A stretch of DNA of 64,000 nucleotides from Sulfitobacter sp. LCG007 (GTDB lineage: Bacteria > Pseudomonadota > Alphaproteobacteria > Rhodobacterales > Rhodobacteraceae). The position numbers and the translations under genes were made by a program. The DNA is taken from the NCBI RefSeq assembly GCF_040801785.1, contig NZ_CP161805.1, positions 248,001 through 312,000 of the forward strand. The letters are read 5' to 3'. Under the pieces are notes generated by a model. The model made no database searches, had not been told where the DNA came from, and was given only the letters and a program-made list of their open reading frames with translations. This document shows, piece by piece, positions 45,898-55,172 of the stretch (the stretch's first letter is position 1; every line of letters begins with the position of its first letter).

Positions 45898-48726
45898 ATG
45901 GCATATCAGACACGCGGACGCGACCCGCTGCTCGACAGCAACATGGCGGAAGCCATCGAGAAGCGCGGCAAGGAGCTGTTGGGCCTCGGCCTGATCGCTC
46001 TCGGGGTCATGGCCTGTGCGATGATTGCCTCCTACACCCCCGACGATCCGAACTGGATGGTCTCGACAGACGCGCCGGTGCAGAACTGGATGGGCCGGAC
46101 CGGGGCATCCATCGCCGCGCCGCTTTTCATGATCGTGGGCTGGGGCGCCTGGGCGATCGGTGCCGTCCTGCTGGCATGGGGCGTGCGCTTCGCGGCGCAT
46201 GTGGGTGCCGAACGGGCCGTGGGACGGCTGATCTTTGCCCCCATCTTCATCGCCTTCTGCGCCATCTATGCCGCTACCCTGACGCCCGGCGCGCTTTGGG
46301 TGCATACCCACAGCTACGGTCTTGGCGGTCTCTTCGGGGACACGGTGATGGGCGCGCTGCTGACCGCATTGCCGATCGGCTCGGTCTTGACGGTCAAGCT
46401 GATGTCGCTGGTCATGGCTCTGGGCATCCTCGCCTTCGGGTCGTTCGTGATGGGATTCACCAAGGTCGAGCTGAAGCGGATCGGCGTGTTCCTGCTGCAC
46501 GGCCTGATCATCGCCTATGCGATGCTTCTCGCCTTGCTTGGCCGCGGATTGAGCGGGGCGGCGCTGGCGGCCCAGAACATGAACGACCGTCGCGCCGAGA
46601 AACGTGAACGGACAGCCGCCGCGCGGGCGTCCGAGCCGCGCCTGAAGGGCGGGGCCGATCTGCCCGAGTTCGTGGCCGCAGAGCCCGAGGCCAGGCCCGG
46701 CTTCTTCGCGCGTGTGCCCGGACTTATCCGTCGACCCGTAAAGATGCCCGAGCCGGAGCTGATCGAATACGAAAGCGATGTGGAGATCGCGGAAGGTCCC
46801 GGCGAAGAACGCATCCGTGCGCGGATTGCCGATGTCATCCGCGCGCGCGCGCGGGGGGCCGAACCCGTCACCGCGCCGCTGGACAAGCCTCTGACCAAGG
46901 GCCGGGGCCGCGGGCCCGATCCGCTGCTCATCGACAACCCGCGTTCCCGCGTGGAGCCGCCGCTGACCGGGGCCGGGCGCGCCGAACCGCCGCTGACCAC
47001 GGCCCGTGCCGACATGTCGAGCCTGACAGACGACGAGGACGAGGATTTCGACGAGGACATGCTGCCGTTGGCCGAGGCCGAAGTGCCGGCTCCGTCCATT
47101 CCGCTGCTGACGCCCAGGAAAGTGGTCCAGCCGCCCGCCCGAAAGCCGGTGCAGCCTTCGGCGCAGGCGCGCTCGGAAGCGCAGCCGACGCTTGCCTTCG
47201 ACGACGACCGGCCGGCCTTCGAACTGCCGCCGCTCAGCCTTCTCGAGAACCCGGCCAACATCAAGCGCCTCCAGCTTTCCGACGAGGCGCTGGAAGAAAA
47301 CGCCCGAATGCTCGAATCCGTGCTCGATGACTACGGCGTCAAGGGCGAGATCGTCGCGGTTCGACCGGGCCCCGTGGTCACGATGTACGAGCTCGAACCC
47401 GCACCCGGTCTCAAGGCCTCGCGCGTGATCGGCCTGGCCGACGACATCGCCCGGTCGATGGCGGCCCTTTCGGCGCGCGTCTCGACGGTGCCGGGCCGGT
47501 CCGTCATCGGCATCGAGCTTCCCAACGAGGCGCGCGAGAAGGTCGTCCTGCGCGAAATCCTCGCCTCGCGCGATTTCGGCGACGGCAACCAGCGCCTGCC
47601 GCTTGCACTGGGCAAGAACATCGGCGGCGATGCCGTCGTGGCCAACCTCGCCAAGATGCCGCACCTGCTGATCGCCGGGACGACAGGATCGGGCAAGTCG
47701 GTCGCGATCAACACGATGATCCTGTCACTGCTCTACAAGCTGACACCCGAAGACTGCCGGATGATCATGATCGACCCGAAGATGCTCGAGCTTTCGGTCT
47801 ATGACGGCATCCCGCATCTGCTGTCGCCCGTCGTCACCGATCCCAAGAAGGCCGTCGTTGCGCTGAAATGGGTCGTCGGAGAGATGGAGGAACGCTACCG
47901 CAAGATGTCGAAGATGGGCGTGCGCAACATCGAGGGCTTCAACGCCCGTGTCCGCGAAGCGCTGGCCAAGGGCGAGACGTTCAGCCGCACGGTGCAGACC
48001 GGTTTCGATGACGATACCGGCGAACCCGTCTTCGAGACCGAGGAGATCATCCCGGAGGTGCTGCCCTTCATCGTCGTGATCGTCGACGAGATGGCCGACC
48101 TCATGATGGTGGCGGGCAAGGAGATCGAGGCCTGCATCCAGCGCCTTGCGCAGATGGCGCGGGCGTCGGGCATTCACCTGATCATGGCGACGCAGCGTCC
48201 GTCCGTCGACGTCATCACCGGAACGATCAAGGCCAACTTCCCGACCCGGATTTCCTTCCAGGTGACATCGAAGATCGACAGCCGCACGATCCTTGGCGAA
48301 ATGGGCGCCGAGCAGCTTCTTGGCATGGGCGACATGCTCTACATGGCCGGCGGCGCGAAGATCATCCGCTGCCACGGGCCTTTCGTCTCCGACGAGGAGG
48401 TCGAGGAGGTGGTCAACCATCTGAAGGCCTATGGCGAGCCCGCCTATATCTCCGGTGTGGTCGAAGGACCGGCAGAAGACCGTGAAAGCGACATCGACGC
48501 GGTGCTGGGCCTTGGCGGCAACACCGACGGCGAGGACGCGCTTTACGATCAGGCGGTTCAGGTCGTGATCAAGGATCGCAAGTGCTCGACCAGCTACATC
48601 CAGCGCAAGCTCGCGATCGGCTACAACAAGGCCGCGCGCCTCGTCGAGCAGATGGAGGAGCAGGGGCTCGTCACGCCCGCCAACCATGTCGGCAAGCGCG
48701 AGATCCTGGTGCCGGAACAGGCCTGA
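45898..48726 (+). CDS. ftsK: DNA translocase FtsK
   Basis: This 942-residue division protein has four membrane segments in residues 25-195, a charged Pro/Ala/Arg-rich linker (about 220-430), and a motor domain with Walker A GTTGSGKS (594-601, Lys600) and Walker [13 protein letters not shown]. The C-terminal gamma domain ([20 protein letters not shown]) reads KOPS sites to direct chromosome segregation. Length is normal for alphaproteobacteria. It links to lolA next. Confidence 0.96.
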   Translation: MAYQTRGRDPLLDSNMAEAIEKRGKELLGLGLIALGVMACAMIASYTPDDPNWMVSTDAPVQNWMGRTGASIAAPLFMIVGWGAWAIGAVLLAWGVRFAAHVGAERAVGRLIFAPIFIAFCAIYAATLTPGALWVHTHSYGLGGLFGDTVMGALLTALPIGSVLTVKLMSLVMALGILAFGSFVMGFTKVELKRIGVFLLHGLIIAYAMLLALLGRGLSGAALAAQNMNDRRAEKRERTAAARASEPRLKGGADLPEFVAAEPEARPGFFARVPGLIRRPVKMPEPELIEYESDVEIAEGPGEERIRARIADVIRARARGAEPVTAPLDKPLTKGRGRGPDPLLIDNPRSRVEPPLTGAGRAEPPLTTARADMSSLTDDEDEDFDEDMLPLAEAEVPAPSIPLLTPRKVVQPPARKPVQPSAQARSEAQPTLAFDDDRPAFELPPLSLLENPANIKRLQLSDEALEENARMLESVLDDYGVKGEIVAVRPGPVVTMYELEPAPGLKASRVIGLADDIARSMAALSARVSTVPGRSVIGIELPNEAREKVVLREILASRDFGDGNQRLPLALGKNIGGDAVVANLAKMPHLLIAGTTGSGKSVAINTMILSLLYKLTPEDCRMIMIDPKMLELSVYDGIPHLLSPVVTDPKKAVVALKWVVGEMEERYRKMSKMGVRNIEGFNARVREALAKGETFSRTVQTGFDDDTGEPVFETEEIIPEVLPFIVVIVDEMADLMMVAGKEIEACIQRLAQMARASGIHLIMATQRPSVDVITGTIKANFPTRISFQVTSKIDSRTILGEMGAEQLLGMGDMLYMAGGAKIIRCHGPFVSDEEVEEVVNHLKAYGEPAYISGVVEGPAEDRESDIDAVLGLGGNTDGEDALYDQAVQVVIKDRKCSTSYIQRKLAIGYNKAARLVEQMEEQGLVTPANHVGKREILVPEQA

Positions 48727-48843
48727 CGACACGGCAGCGGGTGGCGGTCGCCTGCCGCCCGCACGAATTCGAGCGCGGCGTTATCGCATAACCCGGTTGC
48801 GCGCCCTATCTTGAGCCCAAACAAACTGCCCGGGATTTCCTGC

Positions 48844-49440
48844 ATGTTCTTGCGTATCGCCCTTCTTCTGTGCTGTCTTGCCGCCCATTCGGCCAACGCC
48901 GCCGACAAGCTGTCGCTCGGCCAGATCTCGAGCTATCTCAACGGCATCGGCACCGCGCAGGCGGAATTCAGCCAGATCAACGACGACGGCACGCTCAGCA
49001 CCGGCACGCTTTACATCAAGCGGCCCGGCAAGATGCGCTTCGAGTACAATCCGCCAGATCAGACGCTGGTCGTCGCTTCCAACCTGGCTGTCGCCATCTT
49101 CGACAAGAAGTCCAATCAGCCGAGCGAAACCTACCCGCTGGCGCAGACACCGCTCTCGATCATCCTCGCCCCTAGGGTCGACCTGTCGCGCGCGAGGATG
49201 GTGACGGGTCACAGTTTTGACGGAACCGCGACGCTGGTCACGGCGCAGGATCCCGATCATCCTGAATACGGCAGCATCACCATGAGCTTCACCGGCAACC
49301 CGGTCGAGCTGCGCCAGTGGATCGTGAACGACGGAGATGGAGGCCGCACCACCGTGGTCCTCGGAGCCCTCGAGCTGGGGGGAACGCTATCCAACCGCCT
49401 GTTCGACCTGGGCGGATCCGAAAGCGGGCGGGACCGCTGA
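48844..49440 (+). CDS. lolA: outer-membrane lipoprotein carrier protein LolA
   Basis: The 198-residue periplasmic chaperone has signal MFLRIALLLCCLAAHSANA (cleaved near residue 19) and a LolA fold with ISSYLNGIGTAQAEFSQIND, GTLYIKRPGKMRFEYNPPDQ and ELRQWIVNDG. It carries lipoproteins from LolCDE to the outer membrane; LptE and DUF3576 in this window are candidate cargo. A GC-rich hairpin (48737-48762) without a T-run lies between ftsK and lolA. Confidence 0.92.
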   Translation: MFLRIALLLCCLAAHSANAADKLSLGQISSYLNGIGTAQAEFSQINDDGTLSTGTLYIKRPGKMRFEYNPPDQTLVVASNLAVAIFDKKSNQPSETYPLAQTPLSIILAPRVDLSRARMVTGHSFDGTATLVTAQDPDHPEYGSITMSFTGNPVELRQWIVNDGDGGRTTVVLGALELGGTLSNRLFDLGGSESGRDR

Positions 49441-49462
49441 GCGGCCCCGCCGCGCCGACCTG

Positions 49463-50044
49463 TCAGCGCAGGCGGCAGGTCGCGAGTTGCGCCTGGTACA
49501 TGTTCGAGCGCGCGTCGACATTGTTGGCAACCCGCATCAGCCAGCTCTTGCTGTTGTAGCTGCCCGATGCGTAGCCGGCATGGCCCTCGTGATAGGCAAG
49601 GTACTGGCGCCGCGCATCATAGAGGGGGATGCCGTTCTTGGCCCTCGTGGTGGCCATGTACCAGCCCATGAAGTCGGTCGCGTCGTTGATGCGGTCGCGC
49701 TTTGCGAACCTGCGCCCGGTTTCCTTCTGGTACTGATCCCAGGTGCCGTCGAGCGCCTGGGCGTAGCCGTAGGCGCTGGACTGACGCCCCATCGGTATGA
49801 CGCCAAGTGCATAGCGGTAGGGAGTCCGCGCGTCCCCGATGAACGAACTTTCCGCATGGATCGTGGCCATCTGGACATGCACCGGCACGCCCCATTTCTT
49901 CTCGGTCGCCCGGAACGCCTTGAGGTATTCCGGCCGCTGCTTGACGATGCGGCAGGCGTCGTCGAGGTTGGTGGGCGGACGCGACGGACCGCCGCATGAC
50001 GCCACAAGCAACACGATCGCCAGCACGCGAAGAGATCTGCTCAT
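49463..50044 (-). CDS. lytic transglycosylase (SLT domain) lipoprotein
   Basis: The 193-residue protein has a lipoprotein signal (MSRSLRVLAIVLLVASC, Cys17) and an SLT-like fold with catalytic Glu65 in TIHAESSFIG, followed by AYGYAQALDGTWDQYQ, DATDFMGWY and YLAYHEGHAGY. It should cleave the glycan strand of peptidoglycan at the outer membrane. It is convergent with lolA. The 261-base gap to hspQ holds A-rich promoter-like DNA. Confidence 0.9.
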   Translation of the reverse strand: MSRSLRVLAIVLLVASCGGPSRPPTNLDDACRIVKQRPEYLKAFRATEKKWGVPVHVQMATIHAESSFIGDARTPYRYALGVIPMGRQSSAYGYAQALDGTWDQYQKETGRRFAKRDRINDATDFMGWYMATTRAKNGIPLYDARRQYLAYHEGHAGYASGSYNSKSWLMRVANNVDARSNMYQAQLATCRLR

Positions 50045-50263
50045 CTGCCTCTCGCTTATTTTGTTTTTTTCAAAGTTTAACCGAAATTCGCCGGCGTGGG
50101 AACGGCCATTTGAAGGGGCGGGGCGCCTCGTCGCCGGCGTGTGGGCAGAAAGGCTGCAAGTCCGGCGCGCAGTGTTTCTAGTTTAACGATAATGCGGCGG
50201 ATTTCGCCCCTACGTTCACAGTCTGTTTCCTCGCTTCCCTTCTCAAGGATTGGACAGCGACCC

Positions 50264-50290
50264 CTTGAAACGTTTAAATTCTCGCTCTAG
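50264..50290 (+). promoter_or_regulatory. candidate RpoH (sigma-32) promoter upstream of hspQ
   Basis: CTTGAAA (50264-50270) matches the heat-shock sigma -35 element; a CTCTAG-like stretch lies 14 bases further on at the -10 position but is a poor match. The start codon of hspQ is close (50306), giving a very short leader. The call is plausible because hspQ is a heat-shock gene, but the -10 is weak. Confidence 0.4.
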
Positions 50291-50305
50291 GGCTCGACTG
50301 GAATC

Positions 50306-50629
50306 ATGCAGACACACGCGAAATATCACCTCGGGCAGGTCGTCCGTCATCGCAAGCACCCGTTTCGCGGGGTGATCTTCGATGTCGATCCGCAATTTGC
50401 CAACACCGAGGAGTGGTATCAGGCGATTCCCGAGGACAGCCGCCCGGCGAAGGAGCAGCCCTATTACCACCTCCTCGCGGAAAACGAGCAAAGCTATTAC
50501 GTCGCCTATGTTTCAGAGCAGAACCTGGTCGAGGATATCTCGGGAGAACCGGTCACGCATCCGGACATCGACGATCTTTTCGGGCCGTTCGAGGACGGCG
50601 CGTATCCGCTGCATTTCCAGATGAACTGA
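50306..50629 (+). CDS. hspQ: heat shock protein HspQ
   Basis: The 107-residue protein matches HspQ: YHLGQVVRHRKHPFRGVIFD, then YHLLAENEQSYYVAYVSEQN and LFGPFEDG. HspQ is a heat-induced hemimethylated-DNA-binding and Lon-modulating protein; here only the fold is asserted. A candidate heat-shock promoter is just upstream. It converges with the gamma-glutamyltransferase gene. Confidence 0.92.
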   Translation: MQTHAKYHLGQVVRHRKHPFRGVIFDVDPQFANTEEWYQAIPEDSRPAKEQPYYHLLAENEQSYYVAYVSEQNLVEDISGEPVTHPDIDDLFGPFEDGAYPLHFQMN

Positions 50630-50664
50630 TGTGACCCGGGAGCGCGATCGCGCACCCGGTCGCC

Positions 50665-52242
50665 TCAATATCCCAGCGCGCAGCCGTCCTTGCGGGGGTC
50701 GCTGGCGCCCTCGAGCAGTCCGTCGTCGCGAATCAGGATCGCCTGCGCACCGCCCAGCGGTGAATCGGGGATCGAGACGCGGTGCCCCATGTCCGCGAGG
50801 CTCTCGCGCACCTCGGCGGAATATCCCCGTTCGACCTGCATGCCCTCGGCCCCGGAAAAGCAACGCGGCGCGTCGATCGCCGACTGCGGGTCCATGCCGA
50901 AATCGGCCAGGTTCTGCACCATCCGCGCATGGCCTGTGGGCTGGTAGGCCCCGCCCATGACGCCGAAGGGCATCGCCACGCGCCCGGCACGACGCAGCAT
51001 CGCCGGAATGATCGTGTGCATCGGGCGCTTGCCGCCCCCGAGCTCGTTGGGATGGCCCTGCTCGAGGGTGAACCCGGCGCCGCGGTTCTGGAACAGGATC
51101 CCGAAGCGGTCCGAGGCGATGCCGGATCCGAAACCGTGAAAGATCGAATAGATCAGCGAAACCGACATGCCGTCTCCGTCGACCACGGTGATATAGATCG
51201 TGTCCTTGTGCAGGGCCTCCGTCAGGGGTTTGGCCGAAGCCATCGCGCGCTTGGGATCTATCAGCGCGGCAAGCCGCTGCGCCGTGTCCATGTCGAGCAT
51301 ATGGGCAAGCCGTGTCGTGTAGTCCATGTCGGCGATGAAGCGGTCGCGCGCGTCATAGGCGAGCTTGGCCGCCTCTGCCTCGAGATGCGCGCGCTCTGCG
51401 CCGAGGGGATCGAGAGAGGCAATATCGAACTGCGCCAGGATGTTCAGCATCAGGATCGCCGTGGCGCCCTGCCCGTTGGGGGCATGCTCGACAAGCTCGA
51501 AGTCACCATATGTGCCTGAGACCGGCTGCGTCGGCGTGCAGGCGGTGGCGGCGAAATCCTCGAGACTGTGCAGGCCGCCCATCGCCCGGAGGCTTGCAAC
51601 CATGTCCTCGGCGACCTCGCCCTCGTAGAACCCTGCACGGCCCTGCGCGGCGATCCGGCGCAATACCTCCGCCTGGCCGGGCGCGCGGAACAGCTCGCCC
51701 TGTCGCAGCGCCTTTCCACCGGTCAGGAACAGATCGCGTGCCCGCCCCTGAAGCACGCCGTCGGCCTCGTGCCAGTCCGCCGCGACGCGCGGCGCGACCG
51801 GGATGCCTTCCTCCGCGTAGCGGATCGCGGGCGCGAGCAGTGTCTGAAGGCCGAGTTTCCCGACCGACGCGGCGAGATGGCAGAAGGCGTCCACCGCGCC
51901 GGGGATCGTGACGGCATGTGGGCTGAGCACGGGGACCGACGTATCGCCCATGTCGCGCAGCACGGCGGCATCGGCAGCGGCGGGGGCGCGGCCGGAGCCG
52001 TTCAGCGCCTGGATGTCGCCATCCGGGCCATCGGACCACAGAACGAAGCAATCGCCGCCGATGCCCGTCATCTGAGGCTCGCACAACCCCAGCAGGACCG
52101 CGCCCGCGATCGCGGCGTCCATCGCGTTGCCGCCGCGCGCCAGCATGTCGATCGCGGTCCGTGCGGCGAGAGGGTGCGAGGTGGCGCACATCCCGTTTGT
52201 GGCCAGTACGGGCGAACGCCCGGCAAGGTGAAAGTCGCGCAT
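50665..52242 (-). CDS. gamma-glutamyltransferase family protein
   Basis: The 525-residue Ntn-hydrolase carries the predicted nucleophile Thr348 in LHKDTIYITVVDGDG, where autocleavage should make two subunits, and conserved segments MCATSHPLAA and GMDPQSAIDAPRCF. It lacks an obvious signal peptide, so it is likely cytoplasmic. Substrate may be glutathione or another gamma-glutamyl compound. It is downstream of the STAS/RsbW-like pair with a structured 262-base gap. Confidence 0.9.
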   Translation of the reverse strand: MRDFHLAGRSPVLATNGMCATSHPLAARTAIDMLARGGNAMDAAIAGAVLLGLCEPQMTGIGGDCFVLWSDGPDGDIQALNGSGRAPAAADAAVLRDMGDTSVPVLSPHAVTIPGAVDAFCHLAASVGKLGLQTLLAPAIRYAEEGIPVAPRVAADWHEADGVLQGRARDLFLTGGKALRQGELFRAPGQAEVLRRIAAQGRAGFYEGEVAEDMVASLRAMGGLHSLEDFAATACTPTQPVSGTYGDFELVEHAPNGQGATAILMLNILAQFDIASLDPLGAERAHLEAEAAKLAYDARDRFIADMDYTTRLAHMLDMDTAQRLAALIDPKRAMASAKPLTEALHKDTIYITVVDGDGMSVSLIYSIFHGFGSGIASDRFGILFQNRGAGFTLEQGHPNELGGGKRPMHTIIPAMLRRAGRVAMPFGVMGGAYQPTGHARMVQNLADFGMDPQSAIDAPRCFSGAEGMQVERGYSAEVRESLADMGHRVSIPDSPLGGAQAILIRDDGLLEGASDPRKDGCALGY

Positions 52243-52366
52243 CGGTCCTCCGGATTACGGCTGCCGGCACTCTAGCCGCCGCGCCGAGGATGTCCACGTG
52301 CGCTGAAGCAGCGGCGCGCGGCCAGGGCGACCGGGAAAGACGCGGGTTTTTCGGAGGGATGCAAGT

Positions 52367-52414
52367 CCTCGGCACCGCGTCATGGGTGGGGGCTGGAAAA
52401 ACGCGGTGCCGAGG
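52367..52414. repeat. long-stem inverted repeat in the ggt/RsbW-like intergenic region
   Basis: CCTCGGCACCGCGT (52367-52380) pairs perfectly with ACGCGGTGCCGAGG (52401-52414) around a 20-base loop. A second stretch CGCGGGTTTTTC (52341-52352) could pair instead with GGAAAAACGCG (52395-52405), so the right arm has two possible partners. No T-run follows. It may be a structured RNA, a terminator or a protein-binding site. Confidence 0.65.
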
Positions 52415-52504
52415 GAAGCCAATTGAAGCTACGCCATCGAAGATGCCCCATGATCCGGGCAACATTGTGGTCTTGGGCGGGCGGTTTGTGGAAAAATCAC
52501 GCCC

Positions 52505-52981
52505 TTATCCGTCTTCGCACCCCTTTTGTCCCACCGGGACGCGAAACGACAGATAGTTCTCACCGCCCTCGCGCCGATACTTCAGATCCTTGGTGAGCGC
52601 GGCGATCATCCACCAGCCAAAGCCGCTCTCGGGCAGATCCGCGGTCGCCACATCGACACTGCGTTCGATCATCTGGGGCAGCTTCTCGTCCCTCATCGGT
52701 TCGCCCCGGTCGCGGATCAGGATGTGCAGGCCGTCGTTTTCGTGCGAGCAGGCGATATCGACCGTCGCATCCGGGCCCCCTTCCGGATAGGCGTGTTCGA
52801 CGACGTTGTTGAGCACCTCGGCTATCGCGAGTTCCACCGCTGTCCTTTCCTCGTCGGGAAGGGCGAGGGGCGAGAGACCAAGCATGATCCGGCGCAGCGC
52901 CTCGCGGACGGCCTGCGGGTTGCCGTGGACCGAAACGGCGAACGGGGAGATCCGGGGGAGCGGAATACCGTCGAGCCGCAT
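52505..52981 (-). CDS. ATP-binding anti-sigma-factor-like kinase (RsbW-like)
   Basis: The 158-residue GHKL-fold protein has the N-box ELAIAEVLNNVVEHAY, ATP lid residues DRGEPM and a Gly-rich ESGFGWWMIAAL. This fits the anti-sigma or serine-kinase (HATPase_c_2) family that binds and phosphorylates a STAS antagonist. Its ATG overlaps the stop of the STAS gene (TGATG), so the pair is a partner-switch module. No sigma factor or phosphatase gene is adjacent. Confidence 0.9.
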   Translation of the reverse strand: MRLDGIPLPRISPFAVSVHGNPQAVREALRRIMLGLSPLALPDEERTAVELAIAEVLNNVVEHAYPEGGPDATVDIACSHENDGLHILIRDRGEPMRDEKLPQMIERSVDVATADLPESGFGWWMIAALTKDLKYRREGGENYLSFRVPVGQKGCEDG

Positions 52982-53319
52982 CACGCCACCAGCTCGCTGA
53001 GCGCCTGTTCCAGATCCGGAAAAATACGAAAGATGGTATCCATCCGGGTCAGCTGAAACACCTTCTGCACCGTGGGGCTGAGACCGGCGAGCGCCATCAT
53101 TCGCCCGGGGCCCAGCGACTTGAATGCGGCGACAATGGCGCCGAGGCCGCTTGAATCGATGAAGTCCACCTCTTTCAGGTCGATGAGCACCAACGGATCG
53201 CCACCTGCCAGGAGCGGGCGAACCGCGTCCTTGAAGGCGATCGCGGCTGCGGCGTCGATACGGCGTTCATGTACCGCAATGACCAGCAACCGACCTTCCG
53301 CACGGCTGGAGATTTCCAT
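52981..53319 (-). CDS. STAS-domain anti-sigma factor antagonist
   Basis: The 112-residue protein is a lone STAS domain with VLIDLKEVDFIDSSGLGAIVAAF, where Ser56 or Ser57 is the predicted phosphorylation site. It should be the antagonist of the RsbW-like kinase encoded next. Start ATG 53319 is set by the family; a long in-frame extension upstream is not coding. Confidence 0.9.
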   Translation of the reverse strand: MEISSRAEGRLLVIAVHERRIDAAAAIAFKDAVRPLLAGGDPLVLIDLKEVDFIDSSGLGAIVAAFKSLGPGRMMALAGLSPTVQKVFQLTRMDTIFRIFPDLEQALSELVA

Positions 53320-53400
53320 ATCAACCTCATTGGGAATGGATCGGGAAGCTCGTAAGGTGGAATGATTACCATTCGTTGAACCGGGGTTGGAGGGAGCGAC

Positions 53401-54573
53401 ATGCAGGACGTCGTCATAGCGGGCGCGGCCAGAACGCCGATGGGCGGATTTCAGGGTGATCTCGCGGGTCAGTCGGCCGCCGACCTGGGCGGCGTGGCGA
53501 TCCGCGCCGCCCTGGCGGACGCGGGCCCCGCGCAGGTGCAGGAGGTCCTGATGGGCTGCGTGCTGCCTGCGGGGCAGGGTCAGGCGCCGGCCCGGCAGGC
53601 GGGCTTTGCCGCGGGGCTCGGCGAGGAGGTGCCCGCGACCACGCTCAACAAGATGTGCGGCTCGGGGATGAAGGCGGCAATGATCGCCTTCGACCAGATC
53701 GCGCTTGGCCGGACCGGCGTCATGGTGGCTGGCGGCATGGAGAGCATGACGAACGCGCCCTACCTCTTGCCCAAGATGCGCGGCGGCGCGCGGATCGGTC
53801 ATGGTCAGGTGATCGACCACATGTTCCTGGACGGGCTCGAGGACGCCTATGACAAGGGTAGGCTCATGGGCACGTTCGCCGAGGATTGCGCCGAAGCCTA
53901 CCAGTTCACCCGCGAGATCCAGGACGAATACGCGCTGGCGTCGCTTTCACGCGCGCTCGAGGCGCAGTCATCGGGCGCCTTCGCGGATGAGATCGCGCCG
54001 GTCGAGCTGCAGACGCGCGCGGGCACGTGCAGTGTGAATGCCGACGAGCAGCCGGCGAAGGCGCGGCCGGAGAAGATCCCGCAGCTCAAGCCTGCCTTCC
54101 GCGAAGGCGGCACGGTGACGGCGGCCAACGCCTCGTCGATCTCCGACGGCGCGGCGGCGCTTGTGCTGGCGTCGGAGGATGCGGCCCAGGCGCAGGGCCT
54201 GAAGCGGCGGGCGCGGATCGTTGGCCACGCGAGCCACGCGCAGGCCCCCGGCCTCTTCACCACGGCCCCGGTTCCCGCGGCGAAGAAGCTTCTGGAGAGG
54301 CTCGGCTGGAGCAAGGGCAGCGTGGATCTGTGGGAGGTCAACGAAGCTTTCGCCGTGGTCCCGCTCGCCTTCATGCGCGAGATGGGGCTCGACCATGCCA
54401 TCGTGAACGTCAACGGGGGCGCCTGCGCGCTGGGTCATCCCATCGGCGCCTCGGGCGCGCGGATCATGGTCACCTTGCTGAATGCCATGGAAAGGCGCGG
54501 GGCGAAACGTGGCGTGGCCGCGATCTGCATCGGCGGCGGCGAGGGCACCGCCATCGCCATCGAACGCGACTGA
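53401..54573 (+). CDS. acetyl-CoA C-acyltransferase (thiolase)
   Basis: The 390-residue thiolase has the acylated Cys86 in LNKMCGSGMKA, the His in VNEAFAVVPLAF and the second Cys in GGACALGHPIGASGARI. It condenses or cleaves acyl-CoA. Whether it is biosynthetic (PHB/mevalonate type) or degradative is not decidable. It precedes the GAF gene by 13 bases in one transcript and is divergent from the STAS gene. Confidence 0.92.
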   Translation: MQDVVIAGAARTPMGGFQGDLAGQSAADLGGVAIRAALADAGPAQVQEVLMGCVLPAGQGQAPARQAGFAAGLGEEVPATTLNKMCGSGMKAAMIAFDQIALGRTGVMVAGGMESMTNAPYLLPKMRGGARIGHGQVIDHMFLDGLEDAYDKGRLMGTFAEDCAEAYQFTREIQDEYALASLSRALEAQSSGAFADEIAPVELQTRAGTCSVNADEQPAKARPEKIPQLKPAFREGGTVTAANASSISDGAAALVLASEDAAQAQGLKRRARIVGHASHAQAPGLFTTAPVPAAKKLLERLGWSKGSVDLWEVNEAFAVVPLAFMREMGLDHAIVNVNGGACALGHPIGASGARIMVTLLNAMERRGAKRGVAAICIGGGEGTAIAIERD

Positions 54574-54586
54574 GAAGGAGACGACA

Positions 54587-55093
54587 ATGAGCGGCAATGA
54601 CACAGCGGTGGAGCCTGCGCTCGCACCGCGCGGCAAGCGGGTCGACTACGGCGATCTGGCGCGCACCATCGAGGCCCTGACCGAAGGCGAAACCGACAGC
54701 GTTGCGCTGATGGCGACACTGGCCTGCGAAGTGCACCACGCGGACGACCGCTTCGACTGGACCGGCTTCTATCGCGCGACCGGGCCTGAGATGCTGAAGA
54801 TCGGACCCTATCAGGGCGGACATGGCTGTCTTGTCATCCCGTTCTCGCGCGGCGTCTGCGGGGCGGCGGCGCGGACGCGCGAGGTTCAGCTCGTTCCGGA
54901 TGTCGACGCCTTCCCGGGACATATCGCCTGCGCCTCTTCCACACGGTCCGAGCTGGTCCTGCCGGTGGTCAACGGTCGGGGGGAGCTGCTTGGGGTCTTC
55001 GACATCGACAGCGACCGTCCCGACGCCTTCCGCCCGGAGGATGCGTCGGCCCTTTCCGAGATCCTCGGCAGGACATTCGCGAACGCGCACTAA
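54587..55093 (+). CDS. GAF-domain free methionine-(R)-sulfoxide reductase
   Basis: The 168-residue GAF protein has three cysteines at 81, 91 and 115 (GGHGCLVIPF, GVCGAAAR, GHIACASS), with spacings of 10 and 24, as in the free-Met-R-sulfoxide reductase family. VPDVDAFPGHIAC and SELVLPV are also characteristic. It should reduce free methionine sulfoxide. The start ATG 54587 follows AGAAGGAG. It follows the thiolase and precedes the palindrome/XRE gene. Confidence 0.9.
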   Translation: MSGNDTAVEPALAPRGKRVDYGDLARTIEALTEGETDSVALMATLACEVHHADDRFDWTGFYRATGPEMLKIGPYQGGHGCLVIPFSRGVCGAAARTREVQLVPDVDAFPGHIACASSTRSELVLPVVNGRGELLGVFDIDSDRPDAFRPEDASALSEILGRTFANAH

Positions 55094-55095
55094 GA

Positions 55096-55172
55096 GGTGC
55101 CGTGAAATTTCGCTGGCTTTTTTCATGCGCTACGCGCAACATGAAAAGAGAAGCCATAATTTCACGGCCACC
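55096..55172. repeat. long interrupted palindrome in front of the XRE-cupin gene
   Basis: The arms are nested. Outer: GGTGCCGTGAAATT (55096-55109) with AATTTCACGGCCACC (55158-55172), 14 of 15 paired. Inner: GGCTTTTTTCATG (55115-55127) with CATGAAAAGAGAAGCC (55140-55155), with a 3-base insertion. The loop is 12 bases. It abuts the start codon of the regulator, so it could be its operator, or a transcript hairpin or terminator for the upstream gene. Confidence 0.8.

Noticed and set aside
48737-48762. GC-rich hairpin between ftsK and lolA as a terminator
   Set aside because: Stem has a 3-base bulge and no T-run; it may be only incidental in this GC-rich gap.
52161-52556. 131-residue plus-strand frame across the ggt/RsbW-like gap
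   Set aside because: No ribosome binding site, overlaps the 5' end of ggt and the hairpin region, and has no family resemblance.
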